A stretch of 64,000 bases of DNA from Przewalskia tangutica (GCA_029844215.1 CM056733.1:69159794-69223793), one strand, 5' to 3'. Positions 20,131 to 33,005 are shown, numbered from the stretch's first letter. Program-made: numbers and translations. The notes: generated by a model not told the origin, from the letters alone.

Positions 20131-22283
20131 TGCGATTTTCCTTACGTAACATTTTAAAACGTATTGTTACCCCTTCTTAAGTCGTTATAACAACTTCCCA
20201 TAAAGCTATTATAACAACCTTCCATTTTAGAGAACTCAAGGCACTTTTATTCTTACAACATTAGGGAAACTAGACCCAAAAATACCACGTACATACGTAC
20301 TTAACAGAATCATAAACTTCTTTCTTTTTAAAACTCAATTCACATACTCTTAAAATCATGTCATCAATACTTTTAGAAATCAAGTCCACAACTTGAAAAA
20401 TAAAGTTTCATAATCCTTAGAAGACAACCAAAGTTCATAGTCTTAAAACCTTATATCATACATTCTTTAAAATCCACTTACTTATACTTATACAAAACAA
20501 ATATAAAGTTCCATACACTTCCAAAACCAAGTAACTTATTCTCTTAAAACCATATAACTTTCACTTTTAAAATCAATCCCCTTTTCACATATAAATTCAA
20601 GTCATTTTTGAACGTAAAATCCACTTACTTACTTTAAATAAATCAAGACACATAGTTTTAAATCAAATCTCATATTTTCCTAACCATTCTTACCAACATC
20701 TCATAAGACTTGGTAAGGACTTAGACAATTTAACATACTTATAACTTAGGATAACTTAGACATAACCCTTACGTAGAGTAAATCAACATACATACTTCTT
20801 AACTTCTAAGAATAGAAGGAATCATGAAATAATACCACATGTATATTCCATACATAGAACCATGTCTAAAGAAGGAAGAGGTTCACATACCGCGACGATT
20901 ATCGACAAGTAGCAAAAGCTCCAAAGTACTTCCACCTCGAGCTATTCCATTCTTCAAGTAGGATACGCTATACCTAGTACGTCAACCTATAATGGTCACC
21001 ATACGTCCATTAACTTCTTACTTCATCGTAGAATATTTTAGGTGCTAAGTCGCTAAATTCTACGGAAAATCTGACAAAGACCTCCTTTGTTTCTACTTAC
21101 TTTGCCACCTTTTCAAGGCCGAATACAATAACCAAACAGCCCCAATTGGCTCACAACTTCTATAAGGTACTCAATACAAATGACTAACTAAACAGCCCCA
21201 ATTGGCTCACAATTTAGAAAGTAGTCCAATACAAATGAAAAACAAACTAAAAAGTCCAAATTCGGCCACCTTGAGTTCAACCTTACCAATTCTTATCAAA
21301 TTTCCATTTCAATCCAAATTGGTAGCATAACATGATATCAAGTCGTATTTGATTATAACAATCCATAATCTCTAAGTAGGTAACATGCGACGATTTCTAA
21401 TAACAACTAAAATTGTATTTCAATTTCAAAGGGCTAAACGCCATTTCGGTTTGAGCTCTTAAAATTCCATAACACTTATCAAACTTCATAACACATATCA
21501 CATGATCATTTCTAACTTATAATAACATTGAATCTTCAATTACAAAAGTAAGACGAAGATTATACCTCATATTAGCCCAAATATGATCCAAGACTACAAG
21601 TCGATCCTTAGCAACTTTAGCTCCTCCTTTCGACGTTCCAATCCACTCCAAGCAACCCTTAGAAGCTTAAGAATAACTCATCTTCAAATTCCAACTTCAA
21701 AGTTGAATAACCCCTTAGGTTCTCGCCTTGCGACTAACCCGAAAACTATCTTTTTCCGAGATTTTTCTATTGAGATATGCTTACTATACCCTTAGGTACC
21801 TTGGTTTAAAGTGGGGAGATTATTGGACAACAATTGAAAATTTTTCTCTTGAAACCCTCCTAAAAGCCGAGAGCTCTCTTAATGCTCTTCAAGATTTGTT
21901 TGAAAATTTAGCTAAGTGTTAAAAGCCTTGTCTTGCTACTTGTACACATATATAATACTATGGAGGGTCAAGATCTACACAAATGGTTGGCCTAGATAAG
22001 TTTCACATGGATCCTAGCCAAGTGGACTTGACTAAGTCAACAATATCAAGCTATTAGTCTTTGCAAGACTTGGCCATCCTAAAATTGGTCAAATGACCAT
22101 TCCATCCAAGACAATTTCGTCCAAGACCACTAAGGGGGGTGACACGTGTCGCCTCCCGCTAAATCGCAATATTTCGTTTTCCGACAATTCCATAATTCGA
22201 TAAATTTACTCGTCTCAAATCTTAACATTTTTGAGTTCTTACGTGCGCCCATAAACATATCCTGGAATTTCCGGGGTGTAACA

Positions 22284-23190
22284 TTCTTCCCCGCTTAGAA
22301 ACATTCGTCCTCGAATGTTCTTTCGGAGTCAAACTTATAATTAGCGACATAGTTTCCTTTCACAACCCCGACATACCAACAATGCCACACATGGCCCTAA
22401 TACCTCGCACACGCATATCTGTCCATCATAAGCCCAAAAGAGATTATCTTTTCGTACTTCCAACTCCTTCTAACATACATACATAACTTCCACACCGACT
22501 CGCCTCAAATCTTTGAGTCACCCTATAAAAAAAAATAAGGCCATTTCCGGGTTTCATGACTGGAAACTGGAACGCGTCCACGAACCCGTAAAACAATTAA
22601 CTAGACTTGGGCCTTGCACCCTCGTGACCCCGTCACGTAGCGGAACTACTACCAACTGATCCTACTCCATTCCAGGCCATGGGGAGACCCGTAACAGGTC
22701 CTCACCCCGACCCGCCGTCGCACTTAACTCTTATTCTTGATCTATAATAACTCTTTCTACCCGAGAAGACCTTGGCGAAAATTCATTAACTATTTCATAC
22801 CTTCCCGGTATCTAGTTAGTCTTTACCAACTCTTGGTAATCTAAAATCAGTCTAGGCAACACGCGTCTGACCCTCATACATAACTCTGTATAGATGTATG
22901 TCACAATACCAACTATACTATAATCATTACCAACCTGGATACGCAATCCACATAGTCCTTCCCGGTCATCACGCTTTCTCGTAGGCTGCAATCAACATAA
23001 CTCGTTAGGGAGGGCGACCACTAACAACACGGCTCTATCGCACGATCTCGAGTGAGAAGAATGGAAACCAATCCTAAATGTCCTGCACCTCCTCGATTAT
23101 AGATGTGGTGCACTACACACCGATAATCAAGACTCTACTAGACACGGTCTGTAGACACTTTCCGAGGACTAACTGCTCTGATACCACTTT
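22284..23190 (-). other. Element K interior, non-coding
   Basis: A polypurine tract (minus AAGCGGGGAAGAA, 22284-22296) follows a conserved ATTCGAGGACGAATGTT palindromic block. A 13-base primer site sits at the other end. Between them there is no frame with a recognisable retrotransposon domain, and multiple stops occur in all frames. Confidence 0.8.
23174..23186 (-). promoter_or_regulatory. Primer binding site, initiator tRNA-Met type
   Basis: The minus strand reads TGGTATCAGAGCA, four bases after the LTR end. This is the standard complement of the initiator tRNA-Met 3' end used by most copia and chromovirus elements. It fixes the element on the minus strand. Confidence 0.9.
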
Positions 23191-26100
23191 TGTCACGACC
23201 CGGCCCCGGGCCCACGACTAGTGCCCTACCTGGGCACCCTTACAGGTATACATCAGAGAAAATCAGCGGAACATACATGAAACTTATAAAATAAAACAAT
23301 AGATGTAAAACAACAAAGTTAGCCGATATGGCTACCTTCCCGAACATATATAAATACAAGCGGTTGCCTCATTTCTTTGACAAAGCGACCCACAACATGC
23401 GAATACGCACCTTAGGAATAACAATCAACAATCGTGGCGGGACAAGGCCCCGCCGCACCTGAATATACATAGCCATGACAACTCCGAACATTGGAGCCAT
23501 CTCAAAATCTTTGAACCGGGATCCTAAGCTCGCGGATCCATAATCGTAATACCTAAACTGCGGACATGAACGCGGCCGAAGAAGTCGATAACAGTACCGA
23601 ATATGGAAACGAAATAACGTGCAAGAATCAAATCATAATCAGAAAGAGCGTCGCTTTTAACTCCCGAAATCAATCGTATATTAACCGCTCCTTTCTTTTT
23701 TCGATAAGATTTAACAACATATTCTTACATACTTACTTAAGATCTTAATCCAGCCTTTTCACATAACTTACATATCTTACATAACATAATCCGCCCATTT
23801 GCGGGACACGGTGTCTTGATGAATCATGTGACATAATCCGCCCGCTGTGGGGCTCGGTGTCTTGTGGAATCATATAACATAATCCGCCCGCTGTGGGGCT
23901 CGGTGTCTTGTGGAATCATGTAGCATAATCCGCCCGCTGTGGGGCTCGGTGTCTTGTGGAATCATGTAACATAATCCGCCCGCCTGGGGCTCGGTGTCTT
24001 GTGGAATCATGTAGCATAATCCGCCCACCGCGGCTCGATTATCGTGGAATCATAGCATAATCCGCCCACCGGGGCTCGGTGTAAGATGACGTAACCCGGC
24101 CTATGTGTAGGCTCGGGGTAATATGGCATAATCCGGCCTATGTGTAGGCTCGGTGTATCTCATAACGTAATCCGGCCTATATGTAGGCTCGGTGTATTTC
24201 ATAACGTAATCCGGCCTATTTGTAGGCTCGGTGTATTTCATAACGTAATCCGGCCTATTTGTAGGCTCGGTGTATTTTATAACGTAATCCGGCCTACGTG
24301 TAGGCTCGGTGCGATTTTCCTTACGTAACATTTTAAAACGTATTGTTACCCCTTCTTAAGTCGTTATAACAACTTCCCATAAAGCTATTATAACAACCTT
24401 CCATTTTAGAGAACTCAAGGCACTTTTATTCTTACAACCTTAGGAAACTAGACCCTAAAATACCACGTACATACGTCTTATGAATCATAAACTTCTTTCT
24501 TTTTAAAACTCAATTCACATACTCTTAAAATCATGTCATCAATACTTTTAGAAATCAAGTCCACAACTTGAAAAATAAAGTTTCATAATCCTTAGAAGAC
24601 AACCAAAGTTCATAGTCTTAAAACCTTATATCATACATTCTTTAAAATCCACTTACTTATACTTATACAAAACAAATATAAAGTTCCATACACTTCCAAA
24701 ACCAAGTAACTTATTCTCTTAAAACCATATAACTTTCACTTTTAAAATCAATCCCTTTTCACATATAAATTCAAGTCATTTTTGAACGTAAAATCCACTT
24801 ACTTACTTTAAATAAATCAAGACACATAGTTTTAAATCAAATCTCATATTTTCCTAACCATTCTTACCAACATCTCCCATAAGACTTGGTAAGGACTTAG
24901 ACAATTTAACATACTTATAACTTAGGATAACTTAGACATAACCCTTACGTGACAGTAAATCAACATACATACTTCTTAACTTCTAAGAATAGAATGAATC
25001 ATGAAATAATACCACATGTATATTCCATACATAGAACCATGTCTAAAGAAGGAAGAGGTTCACATACCTCGCGACGATTATCGACAAGTAGCAAAAAGCT
25101 CCAAAGTACTTCCACCTTGAGCTATTCCATTCTTCAAGTAGGATATGCTATACCTAGTACGTCAACCTATAATGGTCACCATACGTCCATTAACTTCTTA
25201 CTTCATACGTAGAATATTTTAGGTGCTAAGTCGCTAAATTCTACGGAAAATCGGACAGCACCTCCTTTGTTTCTACTTACTTTGCCACCTTTTTCAAGGC
25301 CGAATACAATAACCAAACAGCCCCAATTGGCTCACAACTTCTATAAGGTACTCCAATACAAATGACTAACTAAACAACCCCAATTGGCTCACAATTTAGA
25401 AAGTAGTCCAATACAAATGAAAAACAAACTAAAAAGTCCAAATTCGCCACCTGAGTTCAACCTTACCAATTCTTATCAAATTTCCATTTCAATCCAAATT
25501 GGTAGCATAACATGATATCAAGTCGTATTTGATTATAACAATCCATAATCTCTAAGTAGGTAACATGCGACGATTTCTAATAACAACTAAAATTGTATTT
25601 CAATTTCAAAGGGCTAAACATGCCATTTCGGTTTTGAGCTCTTAAAATTCCATAACACTTATCAAACTTCATAACACATATCACATGATCATTTCTAACT
25701 TATAATAACATTGAATCTTCAATTACAAAAGTAAGACGAAGATTATACCTCATATTAGCCCAAATATGATCCAAGACTACAAGTCGATCCTTAGCAACTT
25801 TAGCTCCTCCTTTCGACGTTCCAATCCACTCCAAGCAACCCTTAGAAGCTTAAGAATAACTCATCTTCAAATTCCAACTTCAAAGTTGAATAACCCCTTA
25901 GGTTCTCGCCTTGCGACTAACCCGAAAACTATCTTTTTCCGAGATTTTTCTATTGAGATATGCTTACTATACCCTTAGGTACCTTGGTTTAAAGTGGGGA
26001 GATTATTGGACAACAATTGAAAAAAATTTCTCTTGAAACCCTCCTAAAAGCCGAGAGCTCTCTTAATGCTCTTCAAGATTTGTTTGAAAATTTAGCTAAG

Positions 26101-26471
26101 TGTTAAAAGCCTTGTCTTGCTACTTGTACACGTATATAATACTATGGAGGGTCAAGATCTACACAAATGGTTGGCCTAGATAAGTTTCACATGGATCCTA
26201 GCCAAGTGGACTTGACTAAGTCAACAATATCAAGCTATTAGTCTTTGCAAGACTTGGCCATCCTAAAATTGGTCAAATGACCATTCCATCCAAGACAATT
26301 TCGTCCAAGACCACTAAGGGGGGGTGACACGTGTCGCCCTCCCATTCGTCGCAATATTTCGTTTTCCGACAATTCCATAATTCCGATAAATTTACTCGTC
26401 TCAAATCTTAACATTTTTGAGTTCTTACGTACGTCCTTACAAACATATCCTGGAATTTCCGGGGTGTAACA
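23191..26471 (-). mobile_element. Element K 5' LTR (3281 bp)
   Basis: TGTTACACCCCGG at 26471 to GTCGTGACA at 23191 on the minus strand. It is near-identical to 19137-22283 over the U3 half (for example 25766-25978 versus 21583-21795) but carries many small indels and substitutions in the U5/minisatellite half. A TATA region lies near 26132-26142. Confidence 0.9.
23780..24325. repeat. Hairpin minisatellite in K 5' LTR
   Basis: The first part has units of about 47 bases with CCGCCCGCTGTGGGGC. The second part (about 24085-24325) has six 39-base units GTAATCCGGCCTATTTGTAG... with GCCTA-nnnn-TAGGC stems. Stem bases vary together between the two sets. The apparent repeated protein (NRPDYVMKYTEPT) on the minus strand is a by-product. 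Confidence 0.8.
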
Positions 26472-27924
26472 ATCTTAGACATGGAAGAAGATGAACTGAT
26501 TCTCATTATCCTTGGCAGGCCATTTCTAGCCACAGGACAGGAACTCATTGATGTTTAAAAAGGTGAGCTGAGACTTCGTGTTCAGGAAGAAGAGGTGATT
26601 TTCAATGTATTCCGGGCAGCAACCTTTCCAAGAGAAAGCGACAACTGTTATGCTATTGATGTGATGGAAATGGCAGTTTCAAAGAACAATCTCAGGAATG
26701 TGGATGCTCTTGAGTGGGTGATAACACAATGTGACCAGGACATAAGTGATGATGCAGAGTTGATGGAGTATGTGAATTGGATGGATTTTTATGAGCCATG
26801 TTATAAGAAGAAATATGAAGGTCTAGGGCAGATGCCGGAAAGATCAGTACCATCCATCGAAAAAGCTCCAGAGTTAGAGTTGAAGACGCTACCTGATCAC
26901 TTGCACTACCAGTATCTAGGTGAAAATAATACATTGCTGGTAATTATTTCTGCTCAACTATCTAAAGTAAAGACTGAAAAATTATTGAGAGTGTTGCGGG
27001 CCCACAAGCGTGATATTGGGTGGACATTGACAGACATAAGAGGGATAAGTCCTTCAACAATGATGCATAAGATCCGTCTAGAAGAAGAGAGCAGATCCTC
27101 CATTGAGGCACATAGGAGACTGAATCCAAACATGAAAGGGGTGGTGATGAAAGAAATCATGAAATGGCTTGATGCTGGGGTGATTTATCCTATTTCTTGC
27201 ATGTGTGAGTCCTGTACAAGTGGTGCCCAAGAAGGGTGGTATGACTGTGGTAACCAATGAAAAGAACGAGCTCATTCCATCTAGAACAGTTACAGGATTG
27301 AGGATTTGCATTGACTACCGCAAGTTGAACAAGGCAACCAGAAAATACCACTTTCCACTACCCTTTCTAGATCAGATGCTGGACAGGCTCGCAGGACACA
27401 ATTAGTATTGCTTCCTAGATGGTTACTCAGGGTATCACCAGATTGTCATATCACCAGAATATCATGAAAAGACGACATTCACCTGCCCCTTTGGTACGTT
27501 CGCTTTCAGAAGAATGTCATTCGGGCTCTGCAATGCACCTACTACCTTTCAGCGGTGCATGATGGCAATCTTCTCTGACATGGTGGAGAGGACCATAGAG
27601 ATCTTCATGGATGACTTTTCTGTCTTTGGGTCTTCTTTTGATGAGTGTTTGAAGCATTTGAAAGCAGTGTTGCAACGGTGCGAAAAGTCCAACCTTGTGC
27701 TGAACTGGGAGAAGTGTCATTTTATGGTAAAAGAGGGTATTGTCCTTGGCCACAAAATATCCAGCCAAAGCATTGAGGTGGACAGAGCAATGATTTCAGT
27801 GATTGAAAATCTACCACCCCCAGTGTCAGTAAAAGGGTTAGAAGTTTCCTTGGGCATGCTGGTTTCTATAGAAGATTCATCAAAGACTTCTCAAAAATTT
27901 CGAAACCCTTTTCCACCTTGCTGA
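26472..27924 (+). pseudogene. Athila C protease end and reverse transcriptase, broken
   Basis: The region resumes the protease (DMEEDELILIILGRPFLATG), then has a TAA in the linker (26557-26559 region), the RT linker frame 26595-27260, a shift near 27205 into RICIDYRKLNKATRK, a TAG at 27403-27405 where B has a Tyr codon, and the palm frame 27514-27924 with FMDDFSVFG. Another shift near 27835 disrupts the SFLGHAGFYRRFI motif. Compared with B the order and spacing are unchanged, so the enzyme was complete before decay. Confidence 0.8.
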
Positions 27925-29201
27925 TGAACGGAGTCTCTTTTGAATTCAATGAGGAATGCATGACTGTGTTCCAGACACCCAAGGAGAGGTTGATTTTAGC
28001 ACTTATAGTCATTGCGCTGAACTGGAAGCTTCCATTTGAACTAATGTGTGATGCAAGTGATTATGCAGTGGGATCAGTTCTTGGGCAGAGGGTTGATAAG
28101 GTATTCAGATACGTCTACTACGCTAGCAAAACTCTTAATGATGCACAATTGAATTATGCCACAACAGAGGAAGATCTACTAGCGATTGTATACGCATTTG
28201 AGAAGTTCAGGCCATACCTAATTGGGAATAAAGTGATAGTGTACACCGACCACTCTGCTATAAAGTACTTGATGACAAAGAAGGATGCAAAATCCCATCT
28301 TATTCGATGGGTGTTGTTGTTACAAGAGTTTGACATGGAAATCTGTGATAAGAAGGGAACAGAGAGCTTGGTTTCTGACCACCTATCAATGCTGGAAAAC
28401 AAGGAGAGCCAGAACACCAAGGATGTGCAGATAAATGATCACTTCCTAGATGAGCAATTGTTTCAGGTAAGCACTGGTTTTAATTTACCCTGGTACGCTG
28501 ATTTTGTTAATTTTCTTGCAGGCAAGGTAGTACCCCCAGGATTGACAAGACAGCAGGTAAAATGGTTCTATTCAGAAGTAAAACACTACTACTGGGAGGA
28601 GCCGATTCTCTACAAGCACTGCGCCGACCAAGTCATTAGGCGTTGTATATCAGAAGATGAGATGCACCAGATTCTCACCCATTGTCACACCTTACAATGT
28701 GGTGGGCATTTTGGAGCATCACGAACAGTCGTCAAAGTACTGCAGAGTGGGTTTTACTGGCCATCCCTATTCAAAGATGCCAACACCTTTGTGAATGGTT
28801 GTGATCGTTGTCAACGAACTTGGAACATATCAAGGCGAAATGAAATTCCCTTGAATGGGATCTTGGAAGTGGAGTTGTTTGATGTTTGGGGGATCGACTT
28901 CATGGGCCCATTCTCGTCGTCCTTTGGGAATCAATACATCCTTCTTGCAGTGGATTATGTGTCCAAATGGGTAGAAGCAGTGGCTACCAAAGAGAATGAT
29001 AGTAGGACTGACCAAAAATTCCTCCAAAAGAACATATTCACAAGGTTTGGTACTCCCAGAGCATCATCAGCGATGAAGGAAGCCACTTTTGCAACAAGAA
29101 GCTTGACACGCTACTTTCCCGCTATGGAGTCTACCACCGTACCACATTGCCCTATCACCCTCAGGCAAATGGGCAAGCCGAAATTTCTAACAGGGAAGTG
29201 A
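27918..29201 (+). pseudogene. Athila C RNase H and integrase core
   Basis: A 427-residue frame beginning in the RT thumb (the Met at 27918 is internal). RNase H motifs are DASDYAVGSVLGQ and YTDHSAIKYL. The integrase zinc finger (HCHTLQCGGH, CDRCQR) and the first catalytic Asp (GIDFMGPF) are intact. A frameshift at about 29060 turns the ISDEG region with the second Asp into unrelated sequence, so the triad is lost in frame. The sequence after 29201 recovers homology in other frames. Confidence 0.8.
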
Positions 29202-29743
29202 AAAGCATATTGGAAAATACTGGATGGCTCAAGGAAGAATTGGTCTATCAAATTAGATGACGCACTATGGGAGTATAGAACGGCGTTCAAAACTCCCATT
29301 GGAATGTCACCATACCGGTTAGTCTTTGGAAAAGCATGTCATCTACCAGTGGAGTTGGAACACAGGGCTTATTGGGCAATGAAGAACCTGAACATGGATG
29401 CCAAGGCAGCAGGGCAGAAGAGGCTGCTACAGCTGAGTGAGTTAGATGAATTTAGATCTACAAGGAAAGAAACAAGACATGGCATGATAAGAAGTTGATC
29501 CCAAAATACTTCCAATCAGGACAACAAGTGCTTTTATTCAACTCAAGGTTGCGACTATTTCCAGGAAAGCGTAAATCTCGATGGTCAGGCCCTTTCACTG
29601 TTGAAAGAGTATTCCCCTATGGTGCAGTTGAAGTAAGAGGAAGAGAGGGAGCCCCATTCAAAGTGAACGGACAGAGATTGAAACCTTACTTGATAAATGA
29701 CATTGAACATGTGAGCTCTGTGATCCATCTCAAGCCAATGTAA
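29202..29743 (+). pseudogene. Athila C integrase C-terminal part
   Basis: Fragments in three registers: about 29202-29300 (NREVKSILE-like, WAYRTAFKTP-like with a stop), 29304-29498 (MSPYRLVFGKACHLPVEL) and 29495-29743 (LFNSRLRLFPGKRKSRWSGP, then VNGQRLKPYL). The pol stop is at 29741-29743. B has the same segment in one open frame, so two or three small indels explain C. Confidence 0.8.
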
Positions 29744-31207
29744 AGAGGAGCATGCATCCGGCTACAAGACGTTAAAGACATCGCTAGTTGGGAGGCAACC
29801 CAACACTTTAGATATTTTGTTAATTTTTCTCATGAACAGACTCACAATCTTGTAATCCCAGGCAGATCATGGACTAGAAGCAGAAGGGTAACGAAAGGGA
29901 GCCATAGGAAAAATGGTGCCGCGGTGCGGATAAGCGAGCGCGACTCGAAAGTCCGGAGAACTGCAGAGTTGCGATGTCGCGCCGAAAATCGGCCATGGCG
30001 CCTATCTGAAAGTGTCTGTCATGCATTACCCGACAACGCCACCACCACTATTTTAAACCGTAAAGTTTGTAAGTCGTCCCGTCTTTTTATTTTGAGTCTT
30101 GTACACATTAGGGACAATGTGTCATTTAAGTTTGGGGGGTTCTTAGTCCTTTTTGTGTGTCTATTGTGTGTTTTTGTGTCTATTTGATTATCTTGTTTAT
30201 GTTTTATATGAGTAAAAAAAAATATGATCATGTATGTTATAGTTACTTGAAAAGTCTAATGAAGTAAATGAGATAATGTAACAGAATTAGAAACAAAATA
30301 TGAATGCTTAAGTTAGATATGTCAAGAATTCATGAAATCGAATTATTTAGGGTACATGTGCTTAATTTATGTGTTGTCAATGATAAGGTCTAGGTGTCTG
30401 TTTGCTTGTTATTTGAGACGAAATAGTTAGGATGTACATGTTTAGGGAGATGATTCAGGCATTTCTTTGTTAGCCCTTCTTACCATTCACTGCCTATCTC
30501 ATACAATAAATTGTATCCATAGTCAGCCTCTTTGAGCCTAAATAAGATCTTTCTTTGACACCCTATGATTCCATGTTTGTGTCATAAGTGATAATTGAAG
30601 ATTCTTGGAATAAAAAGTGTTGAAAAAGAGATAAAAAAAGAATGAAAATTTGATGCACCCCAATAAAAAAATATGCAAAAGTCTAAGTTTAGGGGTGCTT
30701 GTTATAATGTATCGCATTCTCTCAAAAGAAATGAGGGGAGAAGATAGGTATGAGACTAAAAAAAGAAAGTCAAAAAGGAGGAATAAGGAGTTGAATGAAA
30801 GTAGCTTATGGTACGTAATTTGAGTCTAAATGCCTATTTTTACCTACCCCTGTCTAAGCCTACATTACAATCCTGAAAAGTCCTGAAGATCTCTAGTATG
30901 TATGTCTATGATTAGTGGAGAATAGCCAGTGAACAAGCCATAGAATTTTGAAATTGACATGCATAGGTTAGGTATTCATACTTCCATTGAGTATGATTGA
31001 AATGAATTTACGAAATATCTGACTTGAAATTCTAAATTGCTGAATTCATGCTATATCTGTTCCTGCATAATATCCCAACTTACATTCATGTTTTTCTAGT
31101 GGCAATTGTGCAGCAAGCTGATCAGAGTTTTGAGTCTTTTCTTTTGTGTCTTTGATTCTGTTTTGATCTTTACTCGAGGGCGAGCAAAGGTTAAGTTTGG
31201 GAGTGTT
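29744..31207 (+). other. Athila C 3' non-coding region
   Basis: There is no third ORF. In order it contains a perfect GTTGGG-AGGCAA-CCCAAC hairpin (29787-29804), a GC-rich decayed module (29911-30005), a CCACCACCACTATTTTA remnant of the Pro-rich ORF end (30040-30056), the ACACATT/AATGTGT hairpin (30103-30122), polypurine motifs at 30128-30139 and 30685-30697, and the priming tract at 31193-31207 directly before the LTR. Confidence 0.75.
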
Positions 31208-32445
31208 TGTTAGGCATATTTTATATGCACTTTTAGAGTCATTTTTAGTTAGTATTTTGCCTATTTTTGTTCAAATATTTATCGTGTTAGGGTAGTTTTT
31301 CTTTCATTTGAGTCACAGCGGTTTAAAATGGTAAAGTGGCAAAAAAAAGCAATAAGTTGGTAGAAATGGAGGTTCCCTAGCCAAAATTGACGAAAGCTGG
31401 CAGTCCGGACAAAAGCAGAAGCAGGGCCGTGGCGCCCAAAGACCTGAGAAGCTACATGAGTTAAGGCGCCGCGGCGCCAGTCAGCAGGGACGCGGTGCCG
31501 AGGAAGAAAATTATCCAGATTCGAAAGGAAATTGGCCAAGGGCAAGGAGGTCCAGGGTACACGTTTTTAGAGCATATAAAAAGTCCTGTGGGCAGATTTT
31601 TAGGAAGGTGACTCAACCTTTCTTCACAACACAACATAGTTTTCTTGGAGGCTACAAGATTGGAGACTTGTTCCAAAGTATTTTCTTTTCTTTGCTTTAT
31701 TTTAATTTAGTTCATGTTGGATATTAATTTGGTTCTTAGCATGTCTATGGCTAGGAGCTAAACTTTTAATTATGGTTTTCCTTTTGAATCTCTTGAACCT
31801 CGTCTTTATGAATTAATGCAGTATTTTAGTTTCTTCTTCATATAGTTAAGATTTATTCAATATTTGGTTTGATTGTTTGATAATTAATTGATCACTAGTT
31901 ATCATCACATATATGATTTCGAATCAAGAACCGAGAGGGGAGATTTGGATATGTTGTAGTTGAATAAACATAAGTTAAAATCGTGTACGAAAGTACCCCG
32001 ATACTCGTGTAGCTTTATAGGTTGTTGTTTTTAATCCTCCTATGTGGTAAAATCTATCATAAAAATATAGAAGATTTCTGCACTGGGGTTGAGCATTTAT
32101 ATATCCTAACCGGAATATAAAACAGTCTAGTTAACCTGCTATCTTAACATAGAAAAAAAAAACTTTTATTGTTGCATTGAGGATTAAAGCGAGTGGATAG
32201 TCGAGGAGATTGGAAACTCTATTTCCACCATAACTGATTCAAATAAAGTATTTTAGTTAATTTCTGCAATTACTTCAGTAGTTTATAGATAAAACCAAAA
32301 CAAAATATCGATAGTCAAATAGATAACTTAGGATATATGTTTGGTAATTGAAAACCAGTCCCTGAGAACGATATTCGGTCTTACCAAGACTATATTACTT
32401 GAGCGATACGTACACTTACGTAAAGCATAAGGAAAATCGCTAACA
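31208..32445 (+). mobile_element. Athila C 3' LTR (1238 bp)
   Basis: TGTTAG to CTAACA, with the same layout as the 5' LTR: GC palindrome 31455-31468 and TATA 31575-31581. Many changes from the 5' LTR are C/T or G/A transitions. Confidence 0.9.
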
Positions 32446-32994
32446 CCTATAAGTGTGGTAGGCTAATCTTCGAGCCTACAATAATAACACTACATTATCA
32501 TTTTGTAAGCTTAAGTAGGACTACGCTCGATTACCTACTACCCTTCTACTCTAATCAGTGTCCTCTACAACTCCCTATCTAAGGTCATGTACTCGGTAAG
32601 TTGCATCTGCGTCATATCCCGTCTAATCAAATCTCCCCAATACTTCTTCGGCCTACGTCTACCCCTCCTGAACCCGTCCATAGCCAATCTCTCACACCTC
32701 CGCACTGGGAATCTGTGTCTCTCCTCTGCACATGGCCGAATCATCTCAACCTCGCTTCCCGCATCTTATCCTCCACCGAGGTCACTCTCACTTTATCCCG
32801 GATAGCATCATTTTTAATCATATCTCTCTATACGCCCACACATCCATCTCAGCATCCTCATCTCCGCAACTCTCATTGTTTGTATGTGCGAAGTCTTAAC
32901 TGGCCAACACTCCGTCCCATACAACATAGCGATCTAACCACCACCCTATAAAATTTGCCCTTAAGTTTTGGTGGCACATTTTTGTCACCCTTAA
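32446..32994 (-). mobile_element. RTE-type LINE 1, ORF end and start of 3' UTR
   Basis: The minus strand encodes the C-terminal RTE region seen better at 44330-44734 (MRMLRW, RDMI, RLRWF, APVRRC-like words), with frameshifts. The 5' truncation point is 32994, next to the duplication GTCAATAAACA (32995-33005). Together with 16453-16793 the LINE copy is about 890 bases. Confidence 0.8.
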
Positions 32995-33005
32995 GTCAAT
33001 AAACA

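Larger units (their letters stand above)
19137..22283 (-). mobile_element. Element K 3' LTR (3147 bp)
   Basis: On the minus strand it starts TGTTACACCCCGG at 22283 and ends GTCGTGACA at 19137. It contains the hairpin minisatellite at 19738-20130, a TATA region near 21947-21956, and a U5 hairpin (19166-19184). No gene is present. The 70-residue open frame at 21583-21795 is repeated identically at 25766-25978 because both lie in LTR copies. Confidence 0.9.
19137..26471 (-). mobile_element. Non-autonomous Tekay-like large-LTR element K
   Basis: A minus-strand element: 5' LTR 23191-26471, primer site 23174-23186, 907-bp interior (22284-23190), polypurine tract 22284-22296 and 3' LTR 19137-22283. 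The target duplication ATCTT (19132-19136 and 26472-26476) is perfect. Removing K restores the protease reading frame of element C (DFVI to LDMEEDE). The interior has no coding capacity, so it must be mobilised in trans. With 3.2-kb LTRs around under 1 kb of interior it fits a LARD-like class. Confidence 0.9.
16794..32445 (+). mobile_element. Athila-type Ty3/gypsy retrotransposon C, complete but nested
   Basis: A plus-strand element with both LTRs (16794-18021 and 31208-32445), a tRNA-Asp primer site, gag-pol remnants and a polypurine tract (31193-31207). LTR ends are TGTTAG/CTAACA. Flanks are CATAT (16789-16793) and CCTAT (32446-32450), a 5-bp duplication with one mismatch. It lies in the 3' UTR of LINE 1. 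Most of gag and the third ORF are deleted, and the polyprotein has several stops and shifts. Its protease is split by element K. Without K the element is about 8.3 kb. Confidence 0.9.

Noticed and set aside
21583..21795. 70-residue frame conserved exactly at 25766-25978
   Set aside because: The identity reflects two LTR copies of one recent insertion, not coding constraint. The same frame has no recognisable domain.
24101..24331. Minus-strand frame with a repeated peptide (NRPDYVMKYTEPT)
   Set aside because: It is the translation of a 39-base minisatellite (divisible by three) within LTR K. The other LTR copy does not keep the frame.
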